A DNA stretch of 64,000 nucleotides from Pseudoscleropodium purum (Eukaryota > Streptophyta > Bryopsida > Hypnales > Brachytheciaceae). The notes below the pieces were generated by a model. It did no database searches. It was not told where the DNA came from and was given only the letters and a program-made list of their open reading frames with translations. The first letter of the stretch is position 1. Every line of letters starts with the position of its first letter. This document shows, piece after piece, positions 35,858-47,363 of this stretch. The stretch covers positions 1,984,001 to 2,048,000 of the forward strand of contig OZ017803.1 in the NCBI GenBank assembly GCA_963969395.1. The letters are read 5' to 3'. The translations under genes and the position numbers were made by a program.

Positions 35858-36121
35858 AAAGTTTAGACCCTATGGTTTGTCGACAATTATCATGTAGTTA
35901 TCATTGTTTCATGGGTTTGCACGTTAGTTACAATTTATTGCATCATTACGATGCATTACTTCACATCATTATCTTGCAATTGCAAGAAATGCATTGTAAT
36001 GATGAGATAATAATGCAAAGTAATGCATTGTAATGATATGATAAATTGTAATTAACATGCAAACCCATGAAACAATGATAACCACATGATAATTGTTGAC
36101 AAACCGTAGGGTTTAAACTTT
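35858..36121. mobile_element. 264-bp foldback element nested in the CACTA element
   Basis: The left half (35858-about 35985) and the right half are inverted copies. The ends read AAAGTTTAGACCCTATGGTT and, reverse complemented, AAAGTTTAAACCCTACGGTT. Both arms then share AATTATCATGTRGTTATCAT and GTTTCATGGGTTTGCA. The centre is around CAATTGCAAG. No exact target duplication was found. This is a non-coding MITE-like structure that would fold into a long hairpin RNA if transcribed. Confidence 0.85.
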
Positions 36122-36674
36122 GTAACATCAATCACATTGTTATTTATTAGAAATAAGAATTATTTTCTACCATTGAAAAACTTAACAAGTTGACATTTGA
36201 ACCTCAATTATAACTTTAATAAATAATTTTTTATTTTTTGATTAAAAATTTATAAATCTTAATATGACTTAAAGTATGAGTCTTAAAGACTAAATTCCCT
36301 ATATTTAATAGATTATTTTCAAAGAACCATAGCTTAAAAGAAGTTATATTGTAGATTTGACTCCGTTTGACTTCCTTACTTGTTTTTTGGGTGAAAATTG
36401 CTTTAAATATTTCTAGCTTAGCAAGGAATTGGAGACTACCTACAAAATTGTTGTAGTTCACCAATTTTGAAAATAAATAAATGGTTTTTATTTGAGCTAT
36501 ATAAACATTATAAAGAAACAATCAATGAAATAATAAGCATAGATTAGTCATTAATGTCGCAGCCATTGGTTGCATTTGCAACTATTAAAGATAGACGGTG
36601 GAGATTTTGTCTCTTTCAATCACAATTAGGATTTAGGTCAGTTGTTGCCTCTTAAGTGAAGCTTCTTCCTCTTG

Positions 36675-36885
36675 CTACTTGTTCATCAATCTATTTTCAT
36701 TCTTTCTTCTTGTTTTTGCCTTCTTCTTCTTACTTCTTGTTCATCAACATCTTCTCATATTTTCTTCTTGCTTTTTCCTCTTCACTTTTTGCTCATCAAC
36801 CACTTCTCATTTTTTTCCTCTTGTTTTTGCCTCCTTGCTTCTAGATCATCAACCTTCTCTCAATTTTTTTGCCTCTTACTTCTAA
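36675..36885 (+). repeat. Four-copy ~52-57-bp pyrimidine-rich tandem array
   Basis: Units share CTTSTTSHTCATCAAYC, TTCTCATTTT-like and CTTCTTG.TTTTTGCC-like blocks (starts near 36678, 36733, 36785 and 36838). The array keeps all three plus-strand frames open (for example 36656-36844, 36672-36941 and 36679-36885), giving Phe/Leu/Ser-rich translations that I do not regard as genes. Confidence 0.8.
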
Positions 36886-37156
36886 GTGAGAGTTTAGATC
36901 AATTGCCACTTCCTAAATGCAGGTTTTTACATTCTCTTTGAATGCTTTTTGTTGTTTGTTATTTGTTGTCTTTTATTGTCTTTTGTTTGTTGTTTGTTCT
37001 TCTTAATAGTTTGTTGTTCATTGTTTGCTATCTTCTTGGTTTTTGTTGTTCACCTTTCTTTTTTTCTTTTTTCATCTAGAAAGCTCTTTAGTTTAGGTGA
37101 GTTGTGCAGGTGAGTTCAGGTAATTCAAGTGACTTTTGCAATTTCACATCAAGTGA

Positions 37157-37385
37157 ATTCTCATTAGAGGATTTTTAGTAAGTTTGGAGGGCTACAAGTT
37201 CCCCGGTTGCCAGCATCAAGAGAACAACCTCGTAGCTATTGTTTGACGTGGTGTGGTGACTGCTACATCACCACAAAAAAATTGAAAAAAAAATGAAACT
37301 AACAACGGGAACAAGGTCGATGGAACAAGCCTGAAATGGCCCTTCTGACCCCCTAGAAATCCTCTAGTGACAATTTTTTGATGGA
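37157..37385 (-). repeat. Dispersed repeat copy, inverted partner of 4588-4815
   Basis: Reverse complemented, this stretch aligns with 4588-4815 over about 228 bp (see that entry for landmarks). It lies inside the CACTA element and is more GC-rich than its surroundings, so it may be captured sequence or a piece of the ancestral element body. Confidence 0.75.
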
Positions 37386-37547
37386 ATGCTTCTTGTTGCT
37401 TTATTTTGTTTTTGTGATGTATTTTTCATAAGATATGCTTAATTCATTTTCAATTGGTGGTTGGTTGCAATCTTCAATGGAACAAGAGGCAAAAGAAGTT
37501 AATGGCTTGGAAAGCGAAAGTGATTTCAAACATAGTGCAAACATTAT

Positions 37548-37640
37548 GAGTCTATGACATAGTGTAGTCATAGTATAGTCATATTGTAGTACTAATGTAA
37601 TCATAGTGTAGTCATAGTGTAATTATAGTGCAATTATAGA
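37548..37640 (+). repeat. 12-13-bp tandem array near the CACTA right end
   Basis: Repeated ATAGTGTAGTC / ATAGTATAGTC / ATAGTGTAATT-type units. They may serve as, or derive from, subterminal transposase-binding repeats. Confidence 0.75.
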
Positions 37641-38370
37641 GGGAATGGTGAGTTACATTTCTTTGAATACTAAATGATAACTATAGATGCAGTCATTTAT
37701 GCTTTCAGTATAAATATGAAACTACTTCCACCTTTGTATTGCTAGTCATTTTCCTATAATGAATATTATACATGACTCCAAAACTACTACTTTTGTCATT
37801 TGTCCAAGTCATAGTTCAATCATATACTAAATTCCATGTTGTTTCTCATTGCTATATTCATACTTGTTACTGTCATTCTTTAGTTACGTAAATAATATAT
37901 GACTTTGTCATTGTGGTTGTTTTTAAAATCTTATAGTGAATCACTCCAAAGCAACTAATGTAAGACTGCAATAGTCATATACTAGTCATATTTTTAGGTA
38001 TATTATGCTTCATTAGGCAACACCACTTTGAAGAATGACTCCTGTAGTACATCCATGACTTTGTTCATCACTACACCTAACTCAAAAATCACTGAAAAAT
38101 AACTGACATATAAATAATGATTATAAAATGACAAATAGGGGATTGAATATTTTTCACATTAGCTTCAAATCCCTTTGACGTGAAATAGGGTTGCTTCCAA
38201 GAAACTAGTAGAAAACCTCCAACTTAGCATGCTTGATCATCAACCACGTGGCTCAGCACCATTCGAGCTACTCTATATAATTACACCTTAATAAACTTCC
38301 ACATCAACAACAAGATGAAAAATAAATAAATGACTAAACACTAGTAATTGATAGCCCTTTTCTACTAGTG

Positions 38371-38979
38371 TGTTAAATAACTTTTCATCCATAATCTATA
38401 TATTTATGAATTTAAATAATTTTATCAATGTTAAGATTGTGATTTATAATACCTTGAAATATTTCAAAACAAAATCCCTACCAACAACATTTTATATGGA
38501 CTAATCATATATTCTCATAGGAACCATCATTCCATCAATGATGGCTTTTAATTGAGAGTAATAGATAAGGATACGTAATAAGGTAAGAGTACTTCATTGC
38601 AATACTTTCTATTCTCCGCACCAAAAAATAACTTGTGAATGAATACTTATAAGACTCAAAACTATCTCAACTTCTTAAGAAGCAACTAATAAAAATTGAG
38701 ATGTTTCTTGCTTCAAAGGTATTAGTGTCCATTTAAGGTATGTCTAATGTTAAATATAGGCTATTCTATATTTTTCAACCTTTGAAAATGTGTAAAATAT
38801 TAGAGTGTTGAAAATTTACAAAACTATTTAGGATCATTTGACCTTTGAAAGAGTGGGGCTAGAAAAAATTTTTTTTAGGCATTCTTGTATTATATATATA
38901 CTTGGAAAACAAGGAATTGTTGCACTATTGTATAACTTTTGTTTGATTCTCCAATTGAAATACAACCATTTGAAGAAGA
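38371..38979. other. AT-rich spacer
   Basis: No gene or element recognised between the CACTA right end and the next TTAA-type end. Confidence 0.5.
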
Positions 38980-39215
38980 TTAACCCCTAAAGTCCTAAGG
39001 CCTTTTTCCATCAATAAGACACTCAAAACTACCATTTATATTGCAAAGAGCAAAATGGTTGATTTTTTTTTTCCATATTTTACCATAGAATCATGCACAA
39101 AACTATTATAAGGATGTATAGAAGAAATTTTAGAAACTTTGACTATATAGATTGCAAGACATTTGCATTTAAAGTGAAAAAATGAGATTTTTTTGCAACT
39201 TGCTTGACTAGAATT
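38980..39215 (+). mobile_element. TTAA-ended element, copy G (left end only)
   Basis: It begins TTAACCCCTAAAGTCCTAAG at 38980. It then shares AAACTACCATTTAT with copy E, followed by TATAGATTGCAAGACATTTG and a TTTTTTTGCAACTTGC block. Similarity fades after about 39215 and the right end was not found. Confidence 0.6.
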
Positions 39216-41097
39216 TTTGGCTTGAAATCTTCTTAACTTAAAATTTTTGTACAATTGATTTTGAATTTTGAATTTTTTATGTTGAAAAATCAAATTTGAG
39301 AGTCAAAGAAAAATATAATATAAAAAAACTTGAATAAAAATTTTATTCCTTGAAAGCCAATGTGATTTTCTATTTTCACAAAAGTTTCACAAAACTATGT
39401 CAACAATCAAGGTTACACAAACCTATTCAAAATTCAACTCTCTTGAGGCTAGTGGATTTTGGAACCACTACAAGAAAATGGGGCTCTAATTAATAGAAAA
39501 TTAATACATTTCTATTAATTATGACAATTTTTTTGGCTTTGTTGATTTAGTAGTCCTCTAGCAACAATCAACATAATTTGTGTTGATTCAAACAAAAAAA
39601 TAATTTTCTCACTTGATTCAATAATTCTTTAAATATCATATTTGTTTTTTTACATATTATAGTAGTAAGGCAAAGTCATAAAAAAATCATTATTTAAAAA
39701 GTATACCAATAAATTAAAAAAATTAAAAAATTAAATAGTCACATTTAGAAAAAATTAAATGGCTAAGATGTTAAAGAATAAAATGTCCAATTTTAGAGGG
39801 AAAGTCCAAAATAAAGTCCAGTGACCATCTACAACTAAGAAAATTTTAGATGGTGAGGTAAAGGACTTACTTCATTGACATTTAGTAGAAATAAGGGTAG
39901 AGAGGTTGTTTGTATAATGAAATCTATTGTCCGTCATGAATCCTTAAAAAAATGAGATAATTTGAGATGAGAGTTTGACCACTCATTGTCAAATCAAAAT
40001 GTAGGAATTGTGTGCAAAGTAGAATTTCAGACCTTATTTTGGTATAGTATGTAGAATAATTTTTCTCAAAAAACTTTAAACTAAGTTAATGAGTAATATC
40101 AATCTAACTTTCATTTCCAAAAATCCATTTGAGATTTCAAGTCTCTAATCAAGTAGCTGAATTGAATCAAAATTATTATAGCGAATATGATTAAAAGTTT
40201 TTGAGTAGACCTCAATTGATCTTTGTAATTGCTTGAGCTAATCACAATTATGTTTGTTGTTAATGTAGCATTGCCAATATGTTGCAATCGATTGGTCATA
40301 TTATATGTGCTTGAGAGGAACAACGCAATGTCGAAAATTTTACCAAGCCTATACAACCTTTTAACATACTAATAGATGCTTAGTACTAGAGAATGAAACT
40401 TGTAGTAGATGAAGCTGTCATACAATCTATCAATGCAAGTCTTGGGAAACAAACTCTAAAGACCAACATCTTGACCCACAACAAGAAGAGAGATATGTTT
40501 AACAACAAAGAAGCTTCCATAAAGCATGCTATTGGACTAAATAGGTGATTTGCTTATTTTTGTACTCAAAATTTATTTATTAGGAGAGGGAGGGATCTTT
40601 GAGATTGTGAGAGCAATGTATTTGATATTTGCAAAGATCGATATGGAGAGGAGTTTCTGAGGTATGCATACTTTATCTCATCTTTTTTTTCCATTCCAAA
40701 TTTCTAATGAAAGGAATTTACAAGTTCAATTACAATGGGTTTAGGTTTTGTTAAAGGATGGAAGAGGTAATATAAATTGAAAATATGTATATCATGTTGA
40801 TACATCAAGTTGCAATGGGAAATTGCAATGACTTGGGATTGTCTTTAGGTTGAGTGAGTTGAGTGCATGGGGTGGTTGATTTCTCTTTTTTCTTATTTGA
40901 ACTGTATTCCCTAGCTTATTCGATTTGTTAATTTCATTGATTATAATTTCTTTGTGTAGATATTTGCTTGGGCTATATAAAAACTACAAGGTCAACTTTC
41001 GGCGTTGCAGTGTAGACAACTTAAGAAAGTCTGTGTATTGCTACAATTCCGGAAGTGATCTTTACATACAAAACATTAGTATCTCATTGGCCTTCAT
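39216..41097. other. AT-rich spacer with a possible second CACTA end
   Basis: Apart from the CACTACAAGAAAA motif at 39476, I see only AT-rich DNA and small unsupported frames (minus strand 39036-39293 and 40111-40356). Confidence 0.45.
39476..39494 (+). mobile_element. Solo CACTA-type terminus
   Basis: CACTACAAGAAAATGGGG is a canonical left terminus of plant CACTA elements. It is followed by an AT-rich internal inverted repeat (CTAATTAATAGAAA / TTTCTATTAATTA). No matching right end (CCCCATTTTCTTGTAGTG) was found in the window, so this is probably a remnant. Confidence 0.5.
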
Positions 41098-41468
41098 TTG
41101 AGCCCTATGATATTGCCCATATGATGTTTCTTACCCCTAAGACACGAGTGAAGTCCTTTGATGTTTAGTGGTTTTCAAAAGGAGTTGTAGGTCAAAATAC
41201 ATTAAATGATATTACTCAGCAACAAGCTATGCCATCTTTAAAATTAGAGAGAATCACAAATAATTCAAAAAGGGCCACATGCATAACACACATGGAAGAA
41301 GCTTGTGTTCCGAGAGAGAAAAGCATGGCTATTACTGGTCATATGGATGCGAAGTCTTATGGCAAGTACAATCGTGAGGAAATTGATGTTAGTAATAGAG
41401 TTATACATCATGTCATAGCTGAAGAAGGTGCCTCATTCTTAGAGGTCTTTGCTGACAAGGCCTGCTAG
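41098..41468 (+). pseudogene. Tyrosine-recombinase C-terminal relic (Crypton/DIRS-like)
   Basis: The frame ending at the stop near 41468 reads WFSKGVVGQNTLNDI, then LKLERITNNSKRATCITHME, EACVPREKSMAITGH and AKSYGKYNREE. This matches the C-terminal half of eukaryotic tyrosine recombinases of the DUF3504/Crypton-like type: usual order NHS.RAT, then AGVP...I..TGH, then the SY..Y nucleophile region. Arg, the later His and Tyr are present; the HxxR His is Asn. An in-frame TAG (41166-41168) interrupts it upstream, and the N-terminal half is not visible, so it is dead. A DIRS-type retroelement origin is an alternative to a Crypton. Confidence 0.7.
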
Positions 41469-43419
41469 TGCTTGTGAGTTCTGGTTTCATCACTTGGGAC
41501 TCAGTTTTTTTTTTTAAATTTCCTAGAAGTTTTGAATATGGTTTTAGGTATTAAAAGACTGAAAACACGTGTTGGACCATAACTTGTGTTGTACATACTA
41601 ATACTCCCCCTAGTCACTTTACACCTAGTTTTATACAAATATAATACAAACCTGCATGTAAATAGGATAAAAATCCACCTTTTGTACATAATAAGTGTGT
41701 TAGTAGAAATTGTCCAATAATCTACACTTATTCACAAATTGGCTAAAACTAGCCCAAAGGAATCTTGTGAGAACCCTACAGTAGATTTCCCATGATAGGT
41801 TTCAATCTCCCCATTCCATCAACAAAATTGTAAAAAACCCAATTATTAGCTTCTAATGGAGAAACTCAAATTGGAACATCGAAGGGCATTTGCAATATAA
41901 GTACAGTGATTTGAAGCGAGAATCATGCTAGGAGTCCAATAGCACAATTGCTTTGCCAGAATTTCCTTTTTTGTGGAAGATTCTTTATTCATCAGAAGTT
42001 AAAGGAGGTAGTGGGATTTGTACTTATTTTCCACATGTGCAAAGTACAAATGTAAACTTGCACATCTCTTGAAAAACTCCATGAGAGGTTCCCTAAAAAG
42101 TCTTGATTTTTTCTGATCATTCCAAATCTTTTTCTGAATAGTCAACCACCAAAATCTAGTATGATAAATTTGAAGAAATTATCATGAGTGTGGTAAAATC
42201 TCACTAAAAATTGGTATAGCTTCTTTTATGTTTATAAATCACTCCAACAAGTTTCATGGCATTCTAATAGCGGAAGGTACCAAAATTACCAAGATCTTCC
42301 AAAACCGACAAATTTGAAGATCAAATGTGGAGTTGACCGGCACATTGGGAGCACACAACATTGAAACAAAACAAACTTAGGGTCTTTTCTTACTCCCTTG
42401 AACCTACCTAGAAGCCTAAGCTAGTTACTTTTGACAAACACTGAAAACTCCAAAACTTGGATTTTTACCCATTTGGGGTTTCTAGTCACTGCTAGGATTC
42501 TTTGGATTTTTGAGGTTGGAAAAAGGATAGGAGGTCCTCTCAAGTAGAAATGACATTCTGAAGCCATTGGTGCAATCCATTTGTAATTTGGAGCATTTCT
42601 CTAAAAGTTAGAAATTAAGTCCAACTTAAAAGTCAAAATTGAAAGGATTAGGTTGAAAATTTTGAATGATAAGGTTACCTAGTAGGAAATTGGAGAAAGA
42701 TCAAGCCCTTGGGAAAGTATTTAAGGGCTCTCAATTCTCTCCCCAAACACCCCTTCTGGTTCAAGTTTGAACCTTTGTTCCATTATTGGGTCCATTAAAT
42801 TGGATTTTAGCCAATTTGGGTCGCGTTGCCAATTTTTCTTATTTCCGGAGTATTTTTAGCTCCCTTGTTGGTACTTTTGTAGCTTTCTTTGGAAGACATT
42901 GGAATCCCTTCCAACATTGGTTTGTGTGTTTAGGTATTGATAGTTCAAACTCTTGTGAAGATATTTTGTGTACTAATCCTAGAACCTCTCACCGTACCTG
43001 GTGATGCCATTTTGGGAGGTCTCTAGCTTGTGTTTGTAATCTCTTTAATTTTAATTGGGAATTCCCTTTGGGTGAAATCCCCCAGAGTTGGATGTATTAT
43101 AACAACTTGTTGTATATGGTGACAAGCTAACCCCATGTTATTTCAAATCGTACTTACTACATGAGTGGGTCTTGTTTGGAAACTTGAATATTACTAACCA
43201 ACGGCAAAGCATTGATTAAAAGCCATTCGTTAGAAATCACAAGTCAAGTACTAGTTAGTGTTCCAAATTTAGTTTCCAAAACACACATTTTGGAGGTTCA
43301 AATTTAGCATCCAAAAGTCATAACCAAGGTAGCGTTAAGCTTGGATTATGTGGGGTCTAGTACTTGTGTGAGAATAGGGAATTGGAAGAGAAACCAAAGT
43401 ATTATACCTTAAAGCAATA
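41469..43419. other. AT-rich spacer
   Basis: Only unsupported frames (for example 42786-43004, +). Nothing recognised. Confidence 0.45.
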
Positions 43420-44300
43420 TCCCAGCCCACTAGCAGCGTAAGCCTAGTAGTATCAAGTCTAGGAGCATCCCCCAAGCCCATCGATAGTTCAACCCAGCAG
43501 TACCAACCACTAGAAGAATCATGTGTTTATTTAGACATGGGATGTCTAACTTGATGTTGTTTACTTACACGTTCAATGTAGGAACATCATATTTTTATGT
43601 CAATATTGATGTCCATTGATGTTCACTTCAACATTTTCAATGACAAAAAAAATAATGTGATGCTACATTGAACGTGCAAGTAAACAACGTCAAGTTAGAC
43701 ATCCCATATCTAAACAAACATGGGATTATTCTAGTAACCCCAACAATATAAGCCCATCGACAGTCCAACCTAGTACCTAGAGCCAACCCTTGATTGATAC
43801 CCGCAATGGCAACCCCTCAAGCCCATCGATAGCCCAAGCCTAGTAGTATTAAGCCTACCAACACCCCTCAAAGCCAACCCCCAATTGATAACCATAGTGA
43901 CACCCCCCCCCCCCCCAACTCATTGACAACCCCCCCTCGAAGCCAACCCCCGATTGATAACCGCAATGGCAACCCCCAAGCCTATCGGCAGCCCAACCTA
44001 GTAGTACACCTAGAGCAAACCCATGATTGATACTTGCAATGGCAATCCCTCAATTCCATTGACAGCCTAGTCCAAGACTACATCCAGAACGAACCCCCAA
44101 TTGATACCCGCAACGGCACCCCCCAAGTCATTGGCAACCCAGCTAGTAGTACAAGCCCAGAGCCAAACCTTTGACATACCCGTAGCGACAACCCCCCAAG
44201 CTCATTGGCAGTCCAGTCCTAATACCCCGACGGCCAGCACATTCCGAATCAGCTCCAGGCTCTAGTATCCCAATGGGCTAGCACATTCTGAACCTAGCTC
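43420..44300. repeat. Degenerate ~72-bp minisatellite
   Basis: Units contain AGCCAACCCCYRATTGATA, CCCGCAATGGCAACCCC and AAGCCCATYGRCAGYCCAAC followed by CTAGTAGTA. ATTGATA or its variant recurs near 43793, 43884, 43953, 44025, 44100 and 44171, giving spacings of 91, 69, 72, 75 and 71 bp. There are long C runs (43902-43917). All frames are closed. The array is split at 43520-43722 by a foldback element. Confidence 0.8.
43520..43722. mobile_element. 203-bp foldback element inserted in the minisatellite
   Basis: The left arm starts CATGTGTTTATTTAGACATG and the right arm, reverse complemented, starts CATGTTTGTTTAGATATGGG. Arms of about 75 bp both continue GGGATGTCTAACTTGA, GTTGTTTACTT and CACGTTCAATGTAG. 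Minisatellite-like sequence lies on both sides. No clear target duplication was seen. Confidence 0.85.
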
Positions 44301-46118
44301 TAGGGCTCCTCCAGCCCAAGTAACATAGTAGGGTTTAGAGAGGGATCCCTGTTAGGAAGGACGGACTCCTAATTAGGGATAATTAGAATAAATACAACCA
44401 CTTAAAAAAGGGAGTAGGAGTATACCAAGGCTCAACCAATGCTCAAGAAACATAAACAACATACCATTGATGGAGGAAGAAGTAGGAATTTGAAGAGAAG
44501 TTAAGAGTAGATAGGATTAGTAGGAAATCCCAAGGAGGAAGGTCAACCATTAGAAGATGAGCAATCCAATAAGTGACATTAGATCAAGGGATTGGGATAG
44601 GAATAATCAATCATTGTGTAGGACGTAGAGCCAATAGTCCAATAAGACCAAAGTCAATTCTTAGCATAAAATAATGGAGGAGGAATAGTGGGGAAAAAAA
44701 TAGGATAGAAGGGAAAGAGGAGATAGTATTGCTACAAGAAAGAGAACTTCTAATTTATTTGATTTTTAAGCCATAGACTAAATTACTAAAGAAGGAAGGC
44801 GGATGGCAAATGACAATAGAAACTGAGGGGTATATAATGATTTCAACAACAACCATGGTTTGGAGGTAAGTCATTGATTCATCCTCTTCCTTTGAATTTT
44901 CAAAGTTAAATAATTTTATTCCACATAGCCGAAACTTGAAGGTCAAGTCAAGAAGTTAGGATTGGATTTTTACCTAAAATTAGATAAATTATAGCATAAA
45001 TTTTGTTTAGAGGTTTCCAAAACTATATCACACTTAGAATTCCAAGGCAAATTGACAAAGATATTAATGGACGAAGTCTTAGGTCAAGTTGGATGAAAAC
45101 TAGTCCATCTCATCTAAGAAGAACAAGAATGGAAACCTAGAAAAGAAAGGGAGATATAACTGGAGACCTTAGGGTAGACATGACGTGAAGAGGTAAGAAG
45201 TAGGAAGTTCCCTAAAATCATAGAAGTAGAAAATTTAGAAAGATCCATTGCTTGAAAGGCACAATGGACCGACATTAGAACATTCATAGGATTAAAGCAA
45301 AAACCAAGAACCTCATTGTGTTTGCTTGTTTACCAAAGGTGGGAAAAAAAGAGCTCACAACGCTTAGAGGCAAAGGTTTGTGTATAGTATCTAATAGTTT
45401 GGATCTACAATTTCTATATACAATCATTTTATTTTATTCATATGTTTTTTTACTGAAGCTAATCTATATTGGTGGGTTTTGTAGATTTTTGATGTTGTTG
45501 CTATTTGTGTGCAAACCTAAGATGAGCTTACAAAGTGTACTACTACATTGGCCATTGAAGAAAAGTTTGTTTGCTTGACAGGTCCAAGCACAGGTATGAA
45601 AAATATTTTCCAACAATAGCTTATTGATGAAGCTCATTCAAGACCCACCTTTAAAGAAAACTTGAATTGTCAAATAATCAATTTCATCATCAATGGAGTT
45701 GATTCCAAGATTGCACCTGGAGAAATTCTTAGGAGTTTGAGTCATTTAAAGAATAGTAATGTCTTCTCTTTTGCATGGTAGCTAAGCTTTTCTTTACTAG
45801 GGTTTCTCCCACTGGGTTTACTTAGTAAAGTTTTTAATGTTGGCTTGTTGAACTTAGCAAAGATGATCAGTTTCATCTTTGCTCACTTTTACCTTACTTT
45901 ATGTTTTAATTGTGGGATACATGACTTTTGTACCTACAATTAAACTTGACATTGAATGATGTGATAAATTTTGCAACTAAAAAATGAAAAATTGAATAAG
46001 CAATGTAGTTATTCTATAGAAAATTGAATATGACATTGTTGTGCTCATAAATAGATACTCTTTCAAATGATATAACTAAAAATCAACTATAAATCTGCCT
46101 CAAAAGAAATCTGCCCAC
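44301..46118. other. Spacer, no recognised gene
   Basis: A purine-rich stretch (about 44390-44740) follows the minisatellite, then AT-rich DNA with short frames (44755-44946 -, 45318-45578 +). Nothing recognised. Confidence 0.45.
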
Positions 46119-47363
46119 TTAATCCTTAAAGTTCCTTGACTATGTTTTTAGCAATAACGCTCCAAACTACCATTTCTAGGACAAGTACCAAAAAAATTTT
46201 AAAACATTTTTTAACAAATTCAACCGTAGGATCTTGTATTATGATAATCTGAGAATATGTATGGGCGATTTCGTTAAAATGGCGGTATTCTAGATGCCAT
46301 TTGTATGATGGCGGCTTATTCTGAATGCCATTTATATAGTGCTTTCTACCGCACAAGGCCACGAAACATTGCCGTATGTGTGCATGGAAGGCATAGGCAT
46401 GCCGAACCGCTCACAAAACCAACAAAATTCACAACTCCGCCACCTTTTTTTTCCAAAAACAATCTATTTTTACTTGAGATTTTTAGCCTTCCACCAAAAT
46501 AGTTTCCTGTCATTTTACCAAAATACTACTATTTTAACAAAATTCCTTATATTTGCAAGAAATGTCAGAAATTTCGGAAATTTCCACCATGTAGATTGCA
46601 AGATATTTGCATTTCAATTGACAAAAATCCTTTTTTTGGCCTTGCAAAAAACTGGGCAGCTACACTTCACTAGGTCACATTTGTATGAAAAAATGTCCAA
46701 AATGGTTGCAACTCTTTGGATTCATTCTTCAAGGCAAGTTGTCTACTTGCTTAAAAATTTTCAGATCATTTGGAATTGTACAACATATAGGAAAAAAATA
46801 GTAAGTAGAAAGAAATAGAGAATGAGTCAAAATACTAAATTGTTAATATTTTAGTGATAGAATTGAAAAATGCCAATCCCAATGGTTATAATGTTGTAAT
46901 AAAAAATCTACACTTAACTTTTTTATTTTTTTCCAAAAATCTTGAAAATTAAGTTCAATAAAGAACTTCAAAGTTTATTTTGGAGTAAAGAATCCATAAC
47001 CACTTGCAAACTAAAACACCTCATAACTTTTGATTCATTGAAAATAAGTTTATTTAAAATGGAATTATTCAAAGTTTTTTGTGTATAGGTTAATCCTAAA
47101 AATTTTAGATTCAAATTTTTATTTTTGAAAAAAATGATTTGTTTAGATCTACCTAGACTACTCAAATTGAGAAACAAACCACATATTAGACCATAACTTT
47201 TGATTCATATTTCCAAATGTCCTGATATTTAATGTACATGAAGATATTCCTTGTCCACACCTTCTATTAAAATTTAGGCCAAAAATATGGAAATCTCTAC
47301 TCTCATGCACTTGCTCAAAAAGTTATATTGCCAAAAAACGCACTTTAGTCCTTTAGAGGTTAA
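46119..47363 (+). mobile_element. TTAA-ended element, copy E (with nested MITE)
   Basis: The left end is TTAATCCTTAAAGTTCCTTG at 46119; the right end is CCTTTAGAGGTTAA at 47363. Subtracting the 286-bp nested element and a TA leaves about 957 bp, near the 913 and 958 bp of copies C and A. It runs parallel to the reverse complement of copy C: GTAGATTGCAAGATATTTG, GGGCAGCTACACTTCACTAG, GTACAACATATAGG, TTTATTTTGGAGTAAAGAAT and TATTGCCAAAAAACGCAC. Confidence 0.8.
46262..46547. mobile_element. 286-bp TA-flanked MITE (copy 1)
   Basis: The left terminus is TGGGCGATTTCGTTAAAATG; the right terminus, reverse complemented, is AGGAATTTTGTTAAAATAGT. TA lies on both sides (46260-46261 and 46548-46549). The reverse complement matches 52315-52561 over its length (AACTATTTTGGYGGAAGGCT, AGGTGGCGGAGTTGTGAATT, GGTAGAAAGCA). 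TA duplication suggests a Tc1/mariner (Stowaway-like) origin. It is inserted in TTAA-ended copy E. Confidence 0.8.

Larger units (their letters stand above)
34798..38370. mobile_element. 3573-bp non-autonomous CACTA (EnSpm-type) element
   Basis: The left end at 34798 begins CACTAGTAGAAAATAGGG. The right end, reverse complemented from 38370, begins CACTAGTAGAAAAGGGC. The first 13 bases are identical. Both sides are flanked by TGT (34795-34797 and 38371-38373), the 3-bp duplication expected for this superfamily. Subterminal regions are rich in TAGTCAT/ATGACTA-like words (34920-35210 and 37540-38000), as in CACTA elements. No transposase frame remains. Inside lie a foldback element, a pyrimidine-rich tandem array, a segment shared with 4.6 kb and a 12-13-bp array, so it appears to be a composite carrier. 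Confidence 0.88.

Noticed and set aside
36656..36941. Phe/Leu/Ser-rich frames open in all three plus-strand phases
   Set aside because: Caused by a pyrimidine-rich tandem array; simultaneous openness of three frames argues against coding.
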